Source of the DNA: Streptomyces iakyrus
GTDB taxonomy: Bacteria; Actinomycetota; Actinomycetes; Streptomycetales; Streptomycetaceae
NCBI RefSeq assembly: GCF_000717055.1
Contig: NZ_JNXI01000014.1
Coordinates: 186,001-250,000, forward strand
Direction of reading: 5' to 3'
Length of the DNA: 64,000 bases
A program made the translations under genes and the position numbers. The notes beneath the pieces are model-generated. The model saw only the letters and a list, made by a program, of their open reading frames with translations, was not told where the DNA came from and made no database searches. Numbering within the stretch: the first letter of the stretch is position 1; every line of letters starts with the position of its first letter. This document shows, piece by piece, positions 9,717 to 19,840 of the stretch.

Positions 9717-11075
9717 TCAGCCGCCCCGGTGCTGCGACGCCCGTAGCGTGATCGTCACGCACAGGCCGCCACCCGGAGCGTCCGTCAGCGCCACGGTCCC
9801 GCCGTCGTCCGTCGCCAGTTGCCTGACGACGGCGAGACCGAGGCCGGAGCCGGACTTCCCGGTCAGGCCCTGGCCGCGCCAGAAGCGGTCGAAGGCCCGG
9901 GACTTCTCGGCGTCCGACATGCCGGGTCCCTCGTCCAGGACCGACACCCCCACCACATCGCCCCGGGGCTCCACCCGCACGGTGATCGTCCCGCCGTCGG
10001 GCGAGACCTCCAGGGCGTTGGAGAGCACGTTGTCCAGCATCTGGTCCAGATGACCGGAGCTGGCCAGCACAGACGGCCGGCCGTCGGTACTCCCCCTGAG
10101 CGCGATGGTGACTCCGCGCTCGTCGGCGGCCGGCCTCCACACGGCGAGCCGCTCCCGCACGATGTCCATCAGCGGGAGCGGCTCGGCCGCCGTCACCTTC
10201 GCCTCGGCCCGGGCCAGCACCAGCAGCCCGCTGACCAGCCGGCTCATCCGCACGACCTCCGCCGTGGCCTGCTCCACGTCCTCCCGGACGAACTCGTCGT
10301 CCACGCCGTCCGCGATGTTGTCCAGGGACAGCCGCAACGCCGTGAGCGGGGTGCGCAGTTGGTGGGAGGCGTCCGCGACGAAGATGCGCTGGGCCGCGAT
10401 CAGGGTGTCCAGGCGTTCGGCGCCCTGGTTGAGGGTGCGCGCCAGGGTCTGGGTCTCGGGCGGGCCCGTCACGGGGGAGCGGGCCGTCAGATCGCCGTCG
10501 CTGAACTTGCTGGCCATGTCGTTGAGCTGGCGCAGCGGCCGGGTGAGGCGCCGGGCCACCGCGACGCCGAGCAGGGCGGCCACTCCGAGGACGAGCACGG
10601 CGAGGACCGCCCGGAAGCCCCAGATCTGCCACAGCCGCCTGGTCATCTCGTCGGTCGAGTACAGGATGCGCACGGCGCCCACGACCCGGTCCGTGCCGGC
10701 CGCGCGGGCCGGCACCGTGATCTCCAGCTCGGGCCCCCAGATGAAGGAGGAGCCCCAGTCGGTTGTGGAAGCGCCCTCCTTGAGGGCCTTGGCCAGGGCG
10801 GCGTCCGCCGTCGGCCGCGGCAGGTCCGCCGGGCAGCTCGTGGTGCGGGTCACCTGGATCTCGTCGTCGTAGGCCTTGGCCATCTCCTCCAGCGCCCGGC
10901 AGGAGGCGGCCCGGCCGTCGCCCAGCAGCAGGGCCATGGCGTCGGCCTCGCGCAGGACCGACGACCTGGTGTCGTCCCGCAGCTGGTCCGTGAGCGTGAA
11001 CGCCACCGGCACGGTGAACAGCGCGATGGCGACCGCGACGAGCAGGACGTAGCTGCGGACGAGCTGGCGGATCAT
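9717..11075 (-). CDS. Two-component sensor histidine kinase
   Basis: 452 residues: TM1 (~9-28), a ~125-residue extracellular sensor region with two cysteines, TM2 (~155-178), HAMP, then HisKA with the phospho-acceptor His in VADASHQLRTPLTALRLSLDNI. The HATPase domain follows with N box (DNVLSNALEVSP), G1 (DEGPGM) and G2 (GSGLGLAVV). The ATG at 11073-11075 overlaps the stop of the response regulator (ATGA). The input signal is unknown. No transporter or target operon is adjacent. Confidence 0.95.
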   Translation of the reverse strand: MIRQLVRSYVLLVAVAIALFTVPVAFTLTDQLRDDTRSSVLREADAMALLLGDGRAASCRALEEMAKAYDDEIQVTRTTSCPADLPRPTADAALAKALKEGASTTDWGSSFIWGPELEITVPARAAGTDRVVGAVRILYSTDEMTRRLWQIWGFRAVLAVLVLGVAALLGVAVARRLTRPLRQLNDMASKFSDGDLTARSPVTGPPETQTLARTLNQGAERLDTLIAAQRIFVADASHQLRTPLTALRLSLDNIADGVDDEFVREDVEQATAEVVRMSRLVSGLLVLARAEAKVTAAEPLPLMDIVRERLAVWRPAADERGVTIALRGSTDGRPSVLASSGHLDQMLDNVLSNALEVSPDGGTITVRVEPRGDVVGVSVLDEGPGMSDAEKSRAFDRFWRGQGLTGKSGSGLGLAVVRQLATDDGGTVALTDAPGGGLCVTITLRASQHRGG

Positions 11076-11776
11076 GAGGCGGTGCCGTCCCCGCCGGTGT
11101 CCTTCGCGATCTCCAGCCGGAAGCCGACCCCGCGCACCGCCTCGATGGTGATCGCACCCGCGAGCTTGCGCCGCAGCGCCGCCACGTGCACGTCGAGCGT
11201 CTTGGTCGGCCCGAACCAGTTCGCGTCCCAGACCGCTTCCATGATCTGCTCGCGCGACATCAGCGCCCCGGGCTCCTCGGTGAGGAAGGCCAGCAGGTCG
11301 TACTCCTTGGGCGCGAGGGCGACCTCCTCGCCGTCCAGACGCACCCGGGCCGCCTTGCGGTCGATCGTCAGGCGGGTGCCGTAGCGGTCGGGGCCGGCGT
11401 CGGGTGTGCCCGCGGGGGTCTGCGCGCGCGTGCGGCGCATGACGGCCCTTATCCGGGCGATGACCTCCCGGACGCCGAACGGCTTGGAGACGTAGTCGTC
11501 CGCGCCGAGCTCCAGGCCGACCACCCGGTCCGTCTCGTCGCTGCGGGCGCTGATCACGATGATCGGGACGTCGCCGCGCTCGCGCAGCGCCTTGCAGACG
11601 TCGAGTCCGTCGGTGTCGGGCAGGCCGAGGTCGAGCAGGACGACGTCGTGGGGACCCTCGTGCTCGAGAGCCGCCCCGCCCGTGGTGACCCACTCGACCT
11701 CGAAGCCGTAGCGCTGGAGGCCACGGCGCAGGGACTCTGCGACCGGTTCATCGTCTTCCACCAGGAGTACGCGCAC
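11072..11776 (-). CDS. OmpR/PhoB-family response regulator
   Basis: 234 residues. The receiver domain has the acidic pair EDD near 8-10, the phospho-acceptor Asp in VVLLDLGLPDTDG, the conserved Thr/Ser in IIVISARSDETDR, and the Lys in DYVSKPFGVREV. The C-terminal winged helix ends KTLDVHVAALRRKLAG...IEAVRGVGFRLE. It is first gene of the RR-HK operon. An inverted run of AT-rich sequence and TGAAAGTTGTGTGA just upstream may hold the promoter. Regulon unknown. Confidence 0.96.
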   Translation of the reverse strand: MRVLLVEDDEPVAESLRRGLQRYGFEVEWVTTGGAALEHEGPHDVVLLDLGLPDTDGLDVCKALRERGDVPIIVISARSDETDRVVGLELGADDYVSKPFGVREVIARIRAVMRRTRAQTPAGTPDAGPDRYGTRLTIDRKAARVRLDGEEVALAPKEYDLLAFLTEEPGALMSREQIMEAVWDANWFGPTKTLDVHVAALRRKLAGAITIEAVRGVGFRLEIAKDTGGDGTAS

Positions 11777-12010
11777 AGCCGAACCCTAGTGCTTGAAAGT
11801 TGTGTGACCGGGACGGTGGCTCGTGCGATTGTGACGCCGGGCACTTTCCCGAGTGGCCGGTGCCCAGATGGGCATGAGCGACTCTGGACGGGCGGGCCGA
11901 GATCTCATCATGCGATATCGCGGAAGGGATTTTCGGACGCTCGTTAGACTGAGCCGACCGCGGTACGAATGCGTATGAGCGGACAGAGACGGATTGAGCG
12001 AGGAGCGCAC

Positions 12011-13287
<1,277 letters not shown>

Positions 13288-13288
<1 letters not shown>

Positions 13289-14373
13289 TGGCCGATCTCC
13301 GACAGGACGCCCGGACCGTACGGTCCGGGCGTCCGACGCTTGCCGTGGTGGGCGCGACCGGAGCCGTCGGCACGGTCATGCTCCGGATCCTGTCCCAGCG
13401 GGCGGACGTCTGGGGCGAGATCCGGCTGATCGCCTCCCCGCGCTCGGCCGGCCGCAAGCTGACCGTGCGCGGCGAGGAGACCGAGGTCCTCGCGCTCACG
13501 GAGGAGGCCTTCGACGGGGTCGACGTCGCCATGTTCGACGTCCCCGACGAGGTCGCCGGGCGGTGGGCGCCCGTCGCCGCGGCCAAGGGCGCGGTGGTGG
13601 TCGACAACTCGGGCGTGTTCCGGATGGACCCGGACGTGCCGCTCGTCGTGCCCGAGGTCAACCCGCACGCCGTGCGGATGCGCCCCCGCGGGATCATCGC
13701 CAACCCCAGCTGCACGACGCTCTCCATGATCGTGGCCCTGGGCGCGCTGCACGCCGAGTTCGGCCTGCGCGAGCTGGTCGCCTCCTCGTACCAGGCCGTC
13801 AGCGGCGCCGGGCGCGAGGGCGTGGCGACGCTGCGGCAGCAGCTGTCCCTGGTCGCCGGCACGGAGCTGGGGACCAACCCCGGCGACGTACGGCGGGCCG
13901 TCGGGGACCGTACCGGGCCGTTCCCGGAGCCGGTCGCTCTGAACGTCGTGCCCTGGACCGGTACGGCGTGCGAGGACGGCTGGTCCTCGGAGGAGCTGAA
14001 GGTGCGGGACGAGTCCCGCAAGATCCTCGGCCTGCCGGGTCTCCCCGTGGCCGTCACGTGTGTCCGGGTGCCGGTGATCACCACGCACTCCCTGACCGTG
14101 CACGCCCGCTTCGAGGGCGAGGTCACCGTCGACAAGGCCCGCGAGATCCTCGCCACGGCGCCCGGTGTCGTGCTGTTCGACAATCCGGCCGCGGGAGAGT
14201 TCCCGACCCCGGCCGACGTGGTCGGCACCGACCCGACCTGGGTCGGGCGGGTGCGGCGGGCGCTGGACGACCCGACGGCGCTCGAACTGTTCGTGTGCGG
14301 GGACAATCTCCGCAAGGGCTCCGCGCTCAACACCGCGCAGATCGCCGAGCTGGTAGCCGCCGAGCTGCCCTGA
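13288..14373 (+). CDS. asd: Aspartate-semialdehyde dehydrogenase
   Basis: 361 residues. NADPH-dependent reduction of aspartyl phosphate. The Rossmann motif [13 protein letters not shown] is near residues 17-29. The active-site Cys is in [16 protein letters not shown]. The His/Arg region is [13 protein letters not shown]. It is translationally coupled to ask through TGATG. A 30-bp perfect palindrome covers codons ~6-16, ahead of the Rossmann motif, in a part of the protein that should be tolerant of change. No internal start downstream of it would preserve the nucleotide-binding strand. Confidence 0.97.
13305..13334. repeat. 30-bp perfect palindrome inside the start of asd
   Basis: GGACGCCCGGACCGT (13305-13319) is followed with no spacer by its exact reverse complement (13320-13334). 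It starts 17 nt after the asd ATG. In mRNA it would form a very stable hairpin just inside the ribosome footprint; in DNA it is a potential protein site or cruciform. Confidence 0.85.
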
Positions 14374-14791
14374 CGGGTCACCGACCGGTTTTCGTGAAGT
14401 TTCGCCGCAGCAAAACCCCCCGGCCGATGTCATAGGCGGTTTGTAGGATCTGTGCACGACATGTGAGCCGGTCGATGGTCCGGACCACTTGTCCATGGCG
14501 CTTCGGCATCAGAGGATTTACCTCCCCGTCCTCCGCAACCGTGCGGAGGGCGGGGAGCGTCTTTGCGGTCGCCCTTCGGCCGCGGGAGCGCTTCATCAGG
14601 CGTGGGGACGCCTGGAACCGGGCGTGGGGACGTCCGTTCACATTTGGACATAGGGGAAGAGCGGGACGCATGAGGGCATTTGATGCACTATCGGTTGTGC
14701 TGCCTGACGCGGGTAGACCGTCGGCGACGGTCGGCGTGAAAGTGATGCCCGGCACGTACAACCCTGACAGGGGTCAGCGTGTCCAACAGGC
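14374..14791 (+). terminator. 418-bp gap with strong hairpin (14522-14557) between asd and sigma factor
   Basis: CTCCCCG-T-CCTCCGCA (14522-14537) pairs with TGCGGAGG-G-CGGGGAG (14542-14557) around the loop ACCG, a 16-bp stem with one G-U. It probably ends ask-asd transcription. The rest should contain the sigma-operon promoter; TAGGAT (14443) is a possible -10. A match to the Crp pattern GTG-N6-GNCAC lies at 14742-14755. No convincing gene is seen. Confidence 0.55.
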
Positions 14792-15466
14792 GTGGCAGAG
14801 GTACTCGACTTCAGCGCGGCACGCGGCACGGTCCTTCGACCGCCCCGTCCGGCGGCTCTACGACCCCGCATGGCCGGTACGCCCGGTGGCATGCCGGTGA
14901 TCGCGCCCGTGCCCGCAGCGCGGCCGGCCCGCATACCCAATCAGCGTGACAGCGCAGAGGACGGCGTCGCGGCCGGAACCTCCGTCGACCACCTCACCGA
15001 GACCTACCGCGCGCACTACCGCTCGCTGCTGGGTCTCGCCGCCCTCCTCCTCGACGACACCGCCTCCTGCGAGGATGTCGTCCAGGAGGCGTTCATCCGT
15101 GTCCACTCCGCACGCAAGCGGGTCCGCGACCCGGAGAAGACGCTGGCGTACCTGCGCCAGACCGTCGTCAACCTCTCGCGTTCCGCGCTGCGCCGCCGCA
15201 TACTCGGCCTGAAGCTGCTGTCGAAGCCCATGCCCGACATGGCCAGCGCCGAGGAAGGCGCCTACGACCAGCTGGAGCGCGACTCCCTCATCAAGGCGAT
15301 GAAGGGGCTGCAGCGCCGCCAGCGCGAGGTGCTGGTGCTGCGCTACTTCGCGGACATGACCGAGGCGCAGGTCGCCGAGACCCTCGGCATATCGCTGGGC
15401 TCGGTCAAGGCGTACGGCTCGCGCGGCATCGCGGCGCTCCGGGTGGCCATGGAGGCGCCGGCATGA
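14792..15466 (+). CDS. RNA polymerase sigma factor, SigE/ECF (sigma-70 region 2 and 4)
   Basis: 224 residues. After a ~60-residue Pro/Arg-rich N-terminus comes region 2 (YRAHYRSLLGLAALLLDDTASCEDVVQEAFIRVHSARKRVRDPEKTLAYLRQTVVNLSRS in broad outline) and then region 4 with the helix-turn-helix ALRRRQREVLVLRYFADMTEAQVAETLGISLGSVKAYGSRGIAAL. The GTG at 14792 is the longest plausible start but has a weak ribosome site, so the true start may be internal. It overlaps the downstream membrane-protein gene by 4 bp (ATGA), the usual arrangement of an ECF sigma factor with its membrane partner or anti-sigma. Confidence 0.92.
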   Translation: MAEVLDFSAARGTVLRPPRPAALRPRMAGTPGGMPVIAPVPAARPARIPNQRDSAEDGVAAGTSVDHLTETYRAHYRSLLGLAALLLDDTASCEDVVQEAFIRVHSARKRVRDPEKTLAYLRQTVVNLSRSALRRRILGLKLLSKPMPDMASAEEGAYDQLERDSLIKAMKGLQRRQREVLVLRYFADMTEAQVAETLGISLGSVKAYGSRGIAALRVAMEAPA

Positions 15467-16638
15467 GTGACCGCAACGGCGCGGGCGGCAACGGGCGCGA
15501 GGGCCCCGAGCCCGCCGAGCGCCCCGAGGAGTGGCAGGCGCCGACAAGGCGGCACGGGCAAGATCCGAAGCAATCGCACGCTGGGAACGGAACTGTGAAC
15601 CACGGCCCCGACGACCAGAGCCCCGACGGGTTCGACTCGGACGAGCTGGACCTGCGCACGATGCTGCACCAGGTGGTGCAGGAGGTGGAGCCGCGCGACG
15701 GCACCCTGGAGTACCTGCGCAAGGCGGTGCCCCAGCGGCGGACCCGCAAGCGGCAGGCCGTCGTCGGCATGGCCGCCGCCGCGCTCTTCATCGGCACCGC
15801 CATCCCCGCCCTGGTGCACGTCTCCAACGCCACCGGCTCCGACGCCAACCCCTCCGCCATCGGCCACGCCTCCGAGACGCAAGGAGGCTCGGGCGAGGGG
15901 AAGGGCCCGGACGGCGGAGAGAGCACCGCGGGCGGCTCCTCCGGCAAGGCCGAGGGCAAGGAGAAGGGCGAGAAGAAGGAGAAGGACAAGGGTAAGGGAT
16001 CCGGCGGCGCGTCCACCGGCGCGTCCCAGGGCGGAACCGGCCCCTCCTCCACCGCCGCCGCCGGCATCCCGGCGTGCACCGCCGCCCAGCTCGGCCCCGC
16101 CTCCGGAAGCGCAGGCGCCCCCGACTCCACGGGAGCGGTCTCCGGCTCCTTCCGCGTCGTCAACGTCTCCGGCGCGGCCTGCACGGTCACCGGCCCCGGC
16201 TCGGTGAGCGCGCTGCCGCAGGGCGCCGCCGACATGAGCAAGGTCGGCTCGGCCCGGCATGCCGCGGGCGACGCGGCGGCCGGTCTGCTGCCCGACCCGT
16301 CCCTGGAGGCCGCCCAGCTGGTGCTCCAGCCGGGCATCGGCTACGACGTGAAGTTCGCCTGGGTCCCCTCCGAGCCCTGCCCCACCCCCGGCGGCAGCGT
16401 CGGCGGTCCCGACCCCAGCCCCGACCCGACCCCGTCGGAGGACCCGGCGACCACGGCCGGCACCTCCACCGGCGGCGACACGGGCGCGGCCCCGCAGCTG
16501 GCCAGGGAGGACGGCACGGTCGACGGCAGCGTGGCGGTGACGTACACCCCGGGCACGGGTTCGGGTGCCACCTCGGTGACGGTGCCCAACGCGTGCGCGG
16601 GCACGGTGTACTGGACGGGCGTGCTGGCGGGGGCGTAG
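15463..16638 (+). CDS. Membrane protein paired with sigma factor; possible anti-sigma, DUF4232-like C-terminus
   Basis: 391 residues. A ~90-residue polar N-terminus contains DELDLRTMLHQVVQEVEPRDGTLEYLRKAVPQRR. One membrane helix (~98-118, MAAAALFIGTAIPALVHVS) is followed by a Gly/Lys/Ser-rich linker and a ~190-residue extracellular domain with four cysteines. That domain starts ACTAAQLG and contains FRVVNVSGAACTVTGPGSV, resembling DUF4232. The ATGA overlap with the sigma gene suggests it controls that sigma factor (inference from position). No ZAS zinc motif (HxxxCxxC) is visible, so it would be an atypical anti-sigma. Confidence 0.75.
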   Translation: MSDRNGAGGNGREGPEPAERPEEWQAPTRRHGQDPKQSHAGNGTVNHGPDDQSPDGFDSDELDLRTMLHQVVQEVEPRDGTLEYLRKAVPQRRTRKRQAVVGMAAAALFIGTAIPALVHVSNATGSDANPSAIGHASETQGGSGEGKGPDGGESTAGGSSGKAEGKEKGEKKEKDKGKGSGGASTGASQGGTGPSSTAAAGIPACTAAQLGPASGSAGAPDSTGAVSGSFRVVNVSGAACTVTGPGSVSALPQGAADMSKVGSARHAAGDAAAGLLPDPSLEAAQLVLQPGIGYDVKFAWVPSEPCPTPGGSVGGPDPSPDPTPSEDPATTAGTSTGGDTGAAPQLAREDGTVDGSVAVTYTPGTGSGATSVTVPNACAGTVYWTGVLAGA

Positions 16639-16718
16639 ACCGGGCGCGGCCCTTCTGGGGCTGTGGGCCACCCGGCCCGGCGTGGACGTCTGTCACTCCG
16701 GCCCGGCGTGGACGCCCC

Positions 16719-17513
16719 TCACTTCGCGGCGGCGTCCACGGCGACAGGCTCCTCACCCGTCACCAGCCCCAGCTCCGCATCCCGCACGGACTCCACCTCG
16801 CGCCGCAGCAGCCGGAACCACATGAAGATCACGAACCCCACGAAGGCGAACCACTCGGCGGTGTAGCCCAGGTTCTGGAAGGCCTTCAGGTCCAGCCCCG
16901 AGTCCGGCGGCGCGGCGGCCGGCACCGCCTTCATCCCCGCGTCACCCCTCGACAGGGTGACCCACGCGTCGTACACGTCGTACGGCACCAGGTTCACCAG
17001 GGACGCCGCGCTGATCGCCGCGGTCTGCCCGGCCGGCAGCCCGCCCTGGGCGCTGACCCCGTTGTCCCCCGGTGTCTCCGACGCCTGCAACGCCCCGGTG
17101 ACGGTGACCTCACCGGCCGGCGGGGCGGGGACCCGTGCCGTCCCGGCGGTCCCGGGCAGCCATCCCCGCACCACCGGCAGCGCCTCGCCCGAGGCGGTCC
17201 GCAGCAGGGCCAGCACGTAGAAGCCCTGCCTGCCGTCGAGCTCCCGCCCGGGCACCAGGAGCTGCTTGCCGTACCGGCCGCTCGCGGTGACCAGCTTCCC
17301 GGACGTGGCCTTGGTCACCGGCAGCATGTCCCTGAGGGGACGGGGCGCCTCGCTCGCGGCGTCGGCGACCTGCTCGGTCGCGGTGCGATGGTCCTGCACC
17401 CGGTCCTCGAACCGGCCCAGCTGCCAGGACCCCATGAAGATGCAGAAGGGGATGGACAGCAGCACGAAGACGTTGATCCCCCACCACCGGGGCGTCAGCA
17501 GAAACCGGTACAC
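16719..17513 (-). CDS. SURF1-family protein (cytochrome oxidase assembly type)
   Basis: 264 residues. SURF1 layout: an N-terminal helix in RFLLTPRWWGINVFVLLSIPFCIFMGSWQLGRFEDRV, an extracytoplasmic domain with VTASGRYGKQLLVPGREL and VVRGWLPG, and a C-terminal helix (LGYTAEWFAFVGFVIFMWFRLL). It helps assemble aa3-type cytochrome c oxidase and handle haem a in relatives. GTG start at 17511-17513. The 80-bp gap downstream contains a short direct repeat, GGCCCGGCGTGGACG, at about 16676 and 16699. Confidence 0.95.
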   Translation of the reverse strand: MYRFLLTPRWWGINVFVLLSIPFCIFMGSWQLGRFEDRVQDHRTATEQVADAASEAPRPLRDMLPVTKATSGKLVTASGRYGKQLLVPGRELDGRQGFYVLALLRTASGEALPVVRGWLPGTAGTARVPAPPAGEVTVTGALQASETPGDNGVSAQGGLPAGQTAAISAASLVNLVPYDVYDAWVTLSRGDAGMKAVPAAAPPDSGLDLKAFQNLGYTAEWFAFVGFVIFMWFRLLRREVESVRDAELGLVTGEEPVAVDAAAK

Positions 17514-17722
17514 ACCCCCACGGTACGGGGCTGTCGGGCAGGCCCGGCCCGCGGGGTCGAAATCAGGAGGGCTCGCCGCGGGTTCCGGCCGACTGGCACC
17601 GCGGGGCGGTGGAGAGCGGTTGCCGGCCTTCCCGGCCCGCCCGGAAGGGGAACCGGTGGAGGTTGTCCACAGGGTGGGGACCTCGCCAGCGCATTGTCGG
17701 CCCGGGCGGGCAGTATGGGGCC

Positions 17723-19591
17723 ATGACTGAGAGCAACGGGTCCGACGCGCGGGATCGGCGGGACCAGCACGAGCAAGCGGTACAGGCGGGACAGCAGGAG
17801 CGGATGCCGGACTGGGAAAAGCGCTTTCGGGCGCCCCGGGTCTCCCTGCCCGACTGGGCGGAGGACGCCCCGGACCGCTCCCTGTTCGTCTCCAACGCGA
17901 CCGGTACGTACGAGCTGTACGCCTGGGACCGGTCGACGGGCGAGCAGCGCCAGGTGACGGACCGGCCGAACGGCACGACGGACGGCGTGCTGTCCCCGGA
18001 CGGCGCGTGGATCTGGTGGTTCGACGACAAGGACGGCGACGAGTTCGGCGTGTGGCGCCGCCAGCCCTTCGCGGGCGGCGCGGACGAACCGGCCGCCGAG
18101 GGCCTGGAGGCCTCCTACCCGGCGGGCCTCGCCCTCGGCCGTGACGGGCGTACGGCGGTCGTGGGCCGCTCCACGGACGAGGACGGCACGACGATCCACC
18201 TGGTGCGCACCGGCGAGGAACCGGTGGAGATCTACCGCCACCGCGAATCGGCCGGTGTCGGCGACCTCTCCCACGACGGCTCGCTCATCGCCATCGAGCA
18301 CACCGAGCACGGCGACGCGATGCACTCCGCGCTGCGGGTCCTGCGCCCCGACGGCACGGCGGTCGCCGACCTCGACGACACCGAGGGCGGCACCCGGGAG
18401 CTGGGCCTTGAGGTCCTCGGCTTCGCCCCCGTCGACGGTGACACGCGTCTGCTCATCGGCCACCAGCGCCGCGGCCGCTGGGAGCCGCTGGTGTGGGACG
18501 TGGCCACCGGCGAGCAGACGGACCTCGCGCTGGAGCTGCCGGGCGACGTCAGCGCCGAGTGGTACCCGGACGGCAGCGGCCTGCTCATCGCGCACAGCTT
18601 CGAGGCCCGCAGCGAGCTGTTCCGCTACGACCTGGCCGGCCGCGCCCTCACGGAGATCCCGACGCCGCCGGGCACCGTGTCCGGTGCGACGGCCCGGCCC
18701 GACGGGAGCGTGGAGTTCCTGTGGTCCTCGGCGGCCGAGCCGTCCGCGGTCCGCTCCACGGCGGGCGGTGTCGTGCTCGACCCGCCCGGCATGAAGTCGC
18801 CCGGCTCGGTGCCGGTGGAGGACGTGTGGGTGGAGGGGCCGGGCGGCCGCATCCACGCCCTCGTCCAGAAGCCGCAGGGCACCACCGGGCCGCTCCCCAC
18901 GGTCTTCGACATCCACGGCGGGCCCACCTGGCACGACAGCGACTCCTTCGCGGCGGGCCCCGCGGCCTGGGTCGACCACGGCTACGCGGTGATCCGTGTC
19001 AACTACCGCGGCTCCACGGGCTACGGCCGTGCCTGGACGGACGCCCTGAAGCACCGCGTCGGCCTCATCGAGCTGGAGGACATCGCCGCGGTCCGGGAAT
19101 GGGCCGTCACCTCCGGCCTCGCCGACCCCGAGCGCCTGATCCTCACCGGCGGCTCCTGGGGCGGCTACCTCACGCTGCTCGGCCTCGGCGTCCAGCCCGA
19201 CGCGTGGACCCTCGGCATCGCGGCGGTGCCCGTCGCGGACTACGTCACGGCGTACCACGACGAGATGGAAGCGCTGAAGGCGATGGACCGCACGCTCCTG
19301 GGCGGCACGCCCGAGGAGGTCCCCGACCGCTTCGAGGCCTCCTCCCCGCTCACGTACGTCGACCGGGTCAAGGCGCCGGTCTACATCTCGGCCGGCGTCA
19401 ACGACCCCCGTTGCCCGATCCGGCAGATCGAGAACTACGTCAAGCGGTTGGAGGCGCGGGGCGCCGTGCACGAGGTGTACCGCTACGACGCCGGGCACGG
19501 GTCGCTGGTGGTGGACGAGCGGATCAAGCAGGTGCGGCTGGAGCTGGAGTTCGCGGAGCGGCACCTCAAGGGGGTGCCGGGCGCCCAGTAG
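17723..19591 (+). CDS. S9 family (prolyl oligopeptidase-type) serine peptidase
   Basis: 622 residues from ATG 17723, no signal peptide. The N-terminal two thirds form a beta-propeller (repeated ...TGEQRQVTDRPNGTTDGVLSPDGAWIWWF-type blades); the C-terminal ~250 residues form an alpha/beta hydrolase. The catalytic Ser is in GGSWGGYLT (~residue 478), the oxyanion HGG in FDIHGGPTWHD, the acid probably in SAGVNDPRCPIRQ, and His in DAGHGSLVV. It cleaves short peptides or acyl-peptides, probably in the cytoplasm. A 9-mer TTGTCCACA lies upstream at 17663. Confidence 0.93.
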   Translation: MTESNGSDARDRRDQHEQAVQAGQQERMPDWEKRFRAPRVSLPDWAEDAPDRSLFVSNATGTYELYAWDRSTGEQRQVTDRPNGTTDGVLSPDGAWIWWFDDKDGDEFGVWRRQPFAGGADEPAAEGLEASYPAGLALGRDGRTAVVGRSTDEDGTTIHLVRTGEEPVEIYRHRESAGVGDLSHDGSLIAIEHTEHGDAMHSALRVLRPDGTAVADLDDTEGGTRELGLEVLGFAPVDGDTRLLIGHQRRGRWEPLVWDVATGEQTDLALELPGDVSAEWYPDGSGLLIAHSFEARSELFRYDLAGRALTEIPTPPGTVSGATARPDGSVEFLWSSAAEPSAVRSTAGGVVLDPPGMKSPGSVPVEDVWVEGPGGRIHALVQKPQGTTGPLPTVFDIHGGPTWHDSDSFAAGPAAWVDHGYAVIRVNYRGSTGYGRAWTDALKHRVGLIELEDIAAVREWAVTSGLADPERLILTGGSWGGYLTLLGLGVQPDAWTLGIAAVPVADYVTAYHDEMEALKAMDRTLLGGTPEEVPDRFEASSPLTYVDRVKAPVYISAGVNDPRCPIRQIENYVKRLEARGAVHEVYRYDAGHGSLVVDERIKQVRLELEFAERHLKGVPGAQ

Positions 19592-19840
19592 CCCGGGAGG
19601 CGGGGGCGGTGTGGCGGCTGCGGCCGGGATGTGGCCGGTCGCGCAGTTCACCGCGCCCCTCAGGGACGTCCACCCGCGGACAGTAGTGCCGCCGGGGCGG
19701 CACGGGTGGGCGCTGGGGGTATCCCCTGCTCGAAGAGCTTGGGGGAGGCACCCCGTAGCGCCGGGTCGCGCGACGCCCCGGCCTCAGCATCGACGCCGGG
19801 CACCTTGTGACGCCGAGCCGTGAAGCGACACCGCTCGGCG
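19592..19840. repeat. Intergenic repeats of common Streptomyces type
   Basis: Two blocks are visible: GCGCAGTTCACCGCGCCCCT (from 19641) and the palindromic-looking GGGGGTATCCCC...TTGGGGGAG (19713-19746). I recognise both styles as dispersed intergenic repeats in Streptomyces; the second resembles the block at 9026-9061. It separates two converging genes, so transcription end signals may sit here. Confidence 0.5.

Noticed and set aside
14742..14755. Crp pattern upstream of the sigma factor
   Set aside because: Fits GTG-N6-GNCAC but is not palindromic beyond it; chance matches are expected in a window of this size.
14463..14900. Plus-strand frame between asd and the sigma factor
   Set aside because: Overlaps the sigma start in another frame, has no motif and runs through a terminator hairpin.
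17663..17671. DnaA-box-like TTGTCCACA (also 40309-40317 reversed and 63863-63871)
   Set aside because: Isolated single copies, no clustering or replication gene; not an origin.
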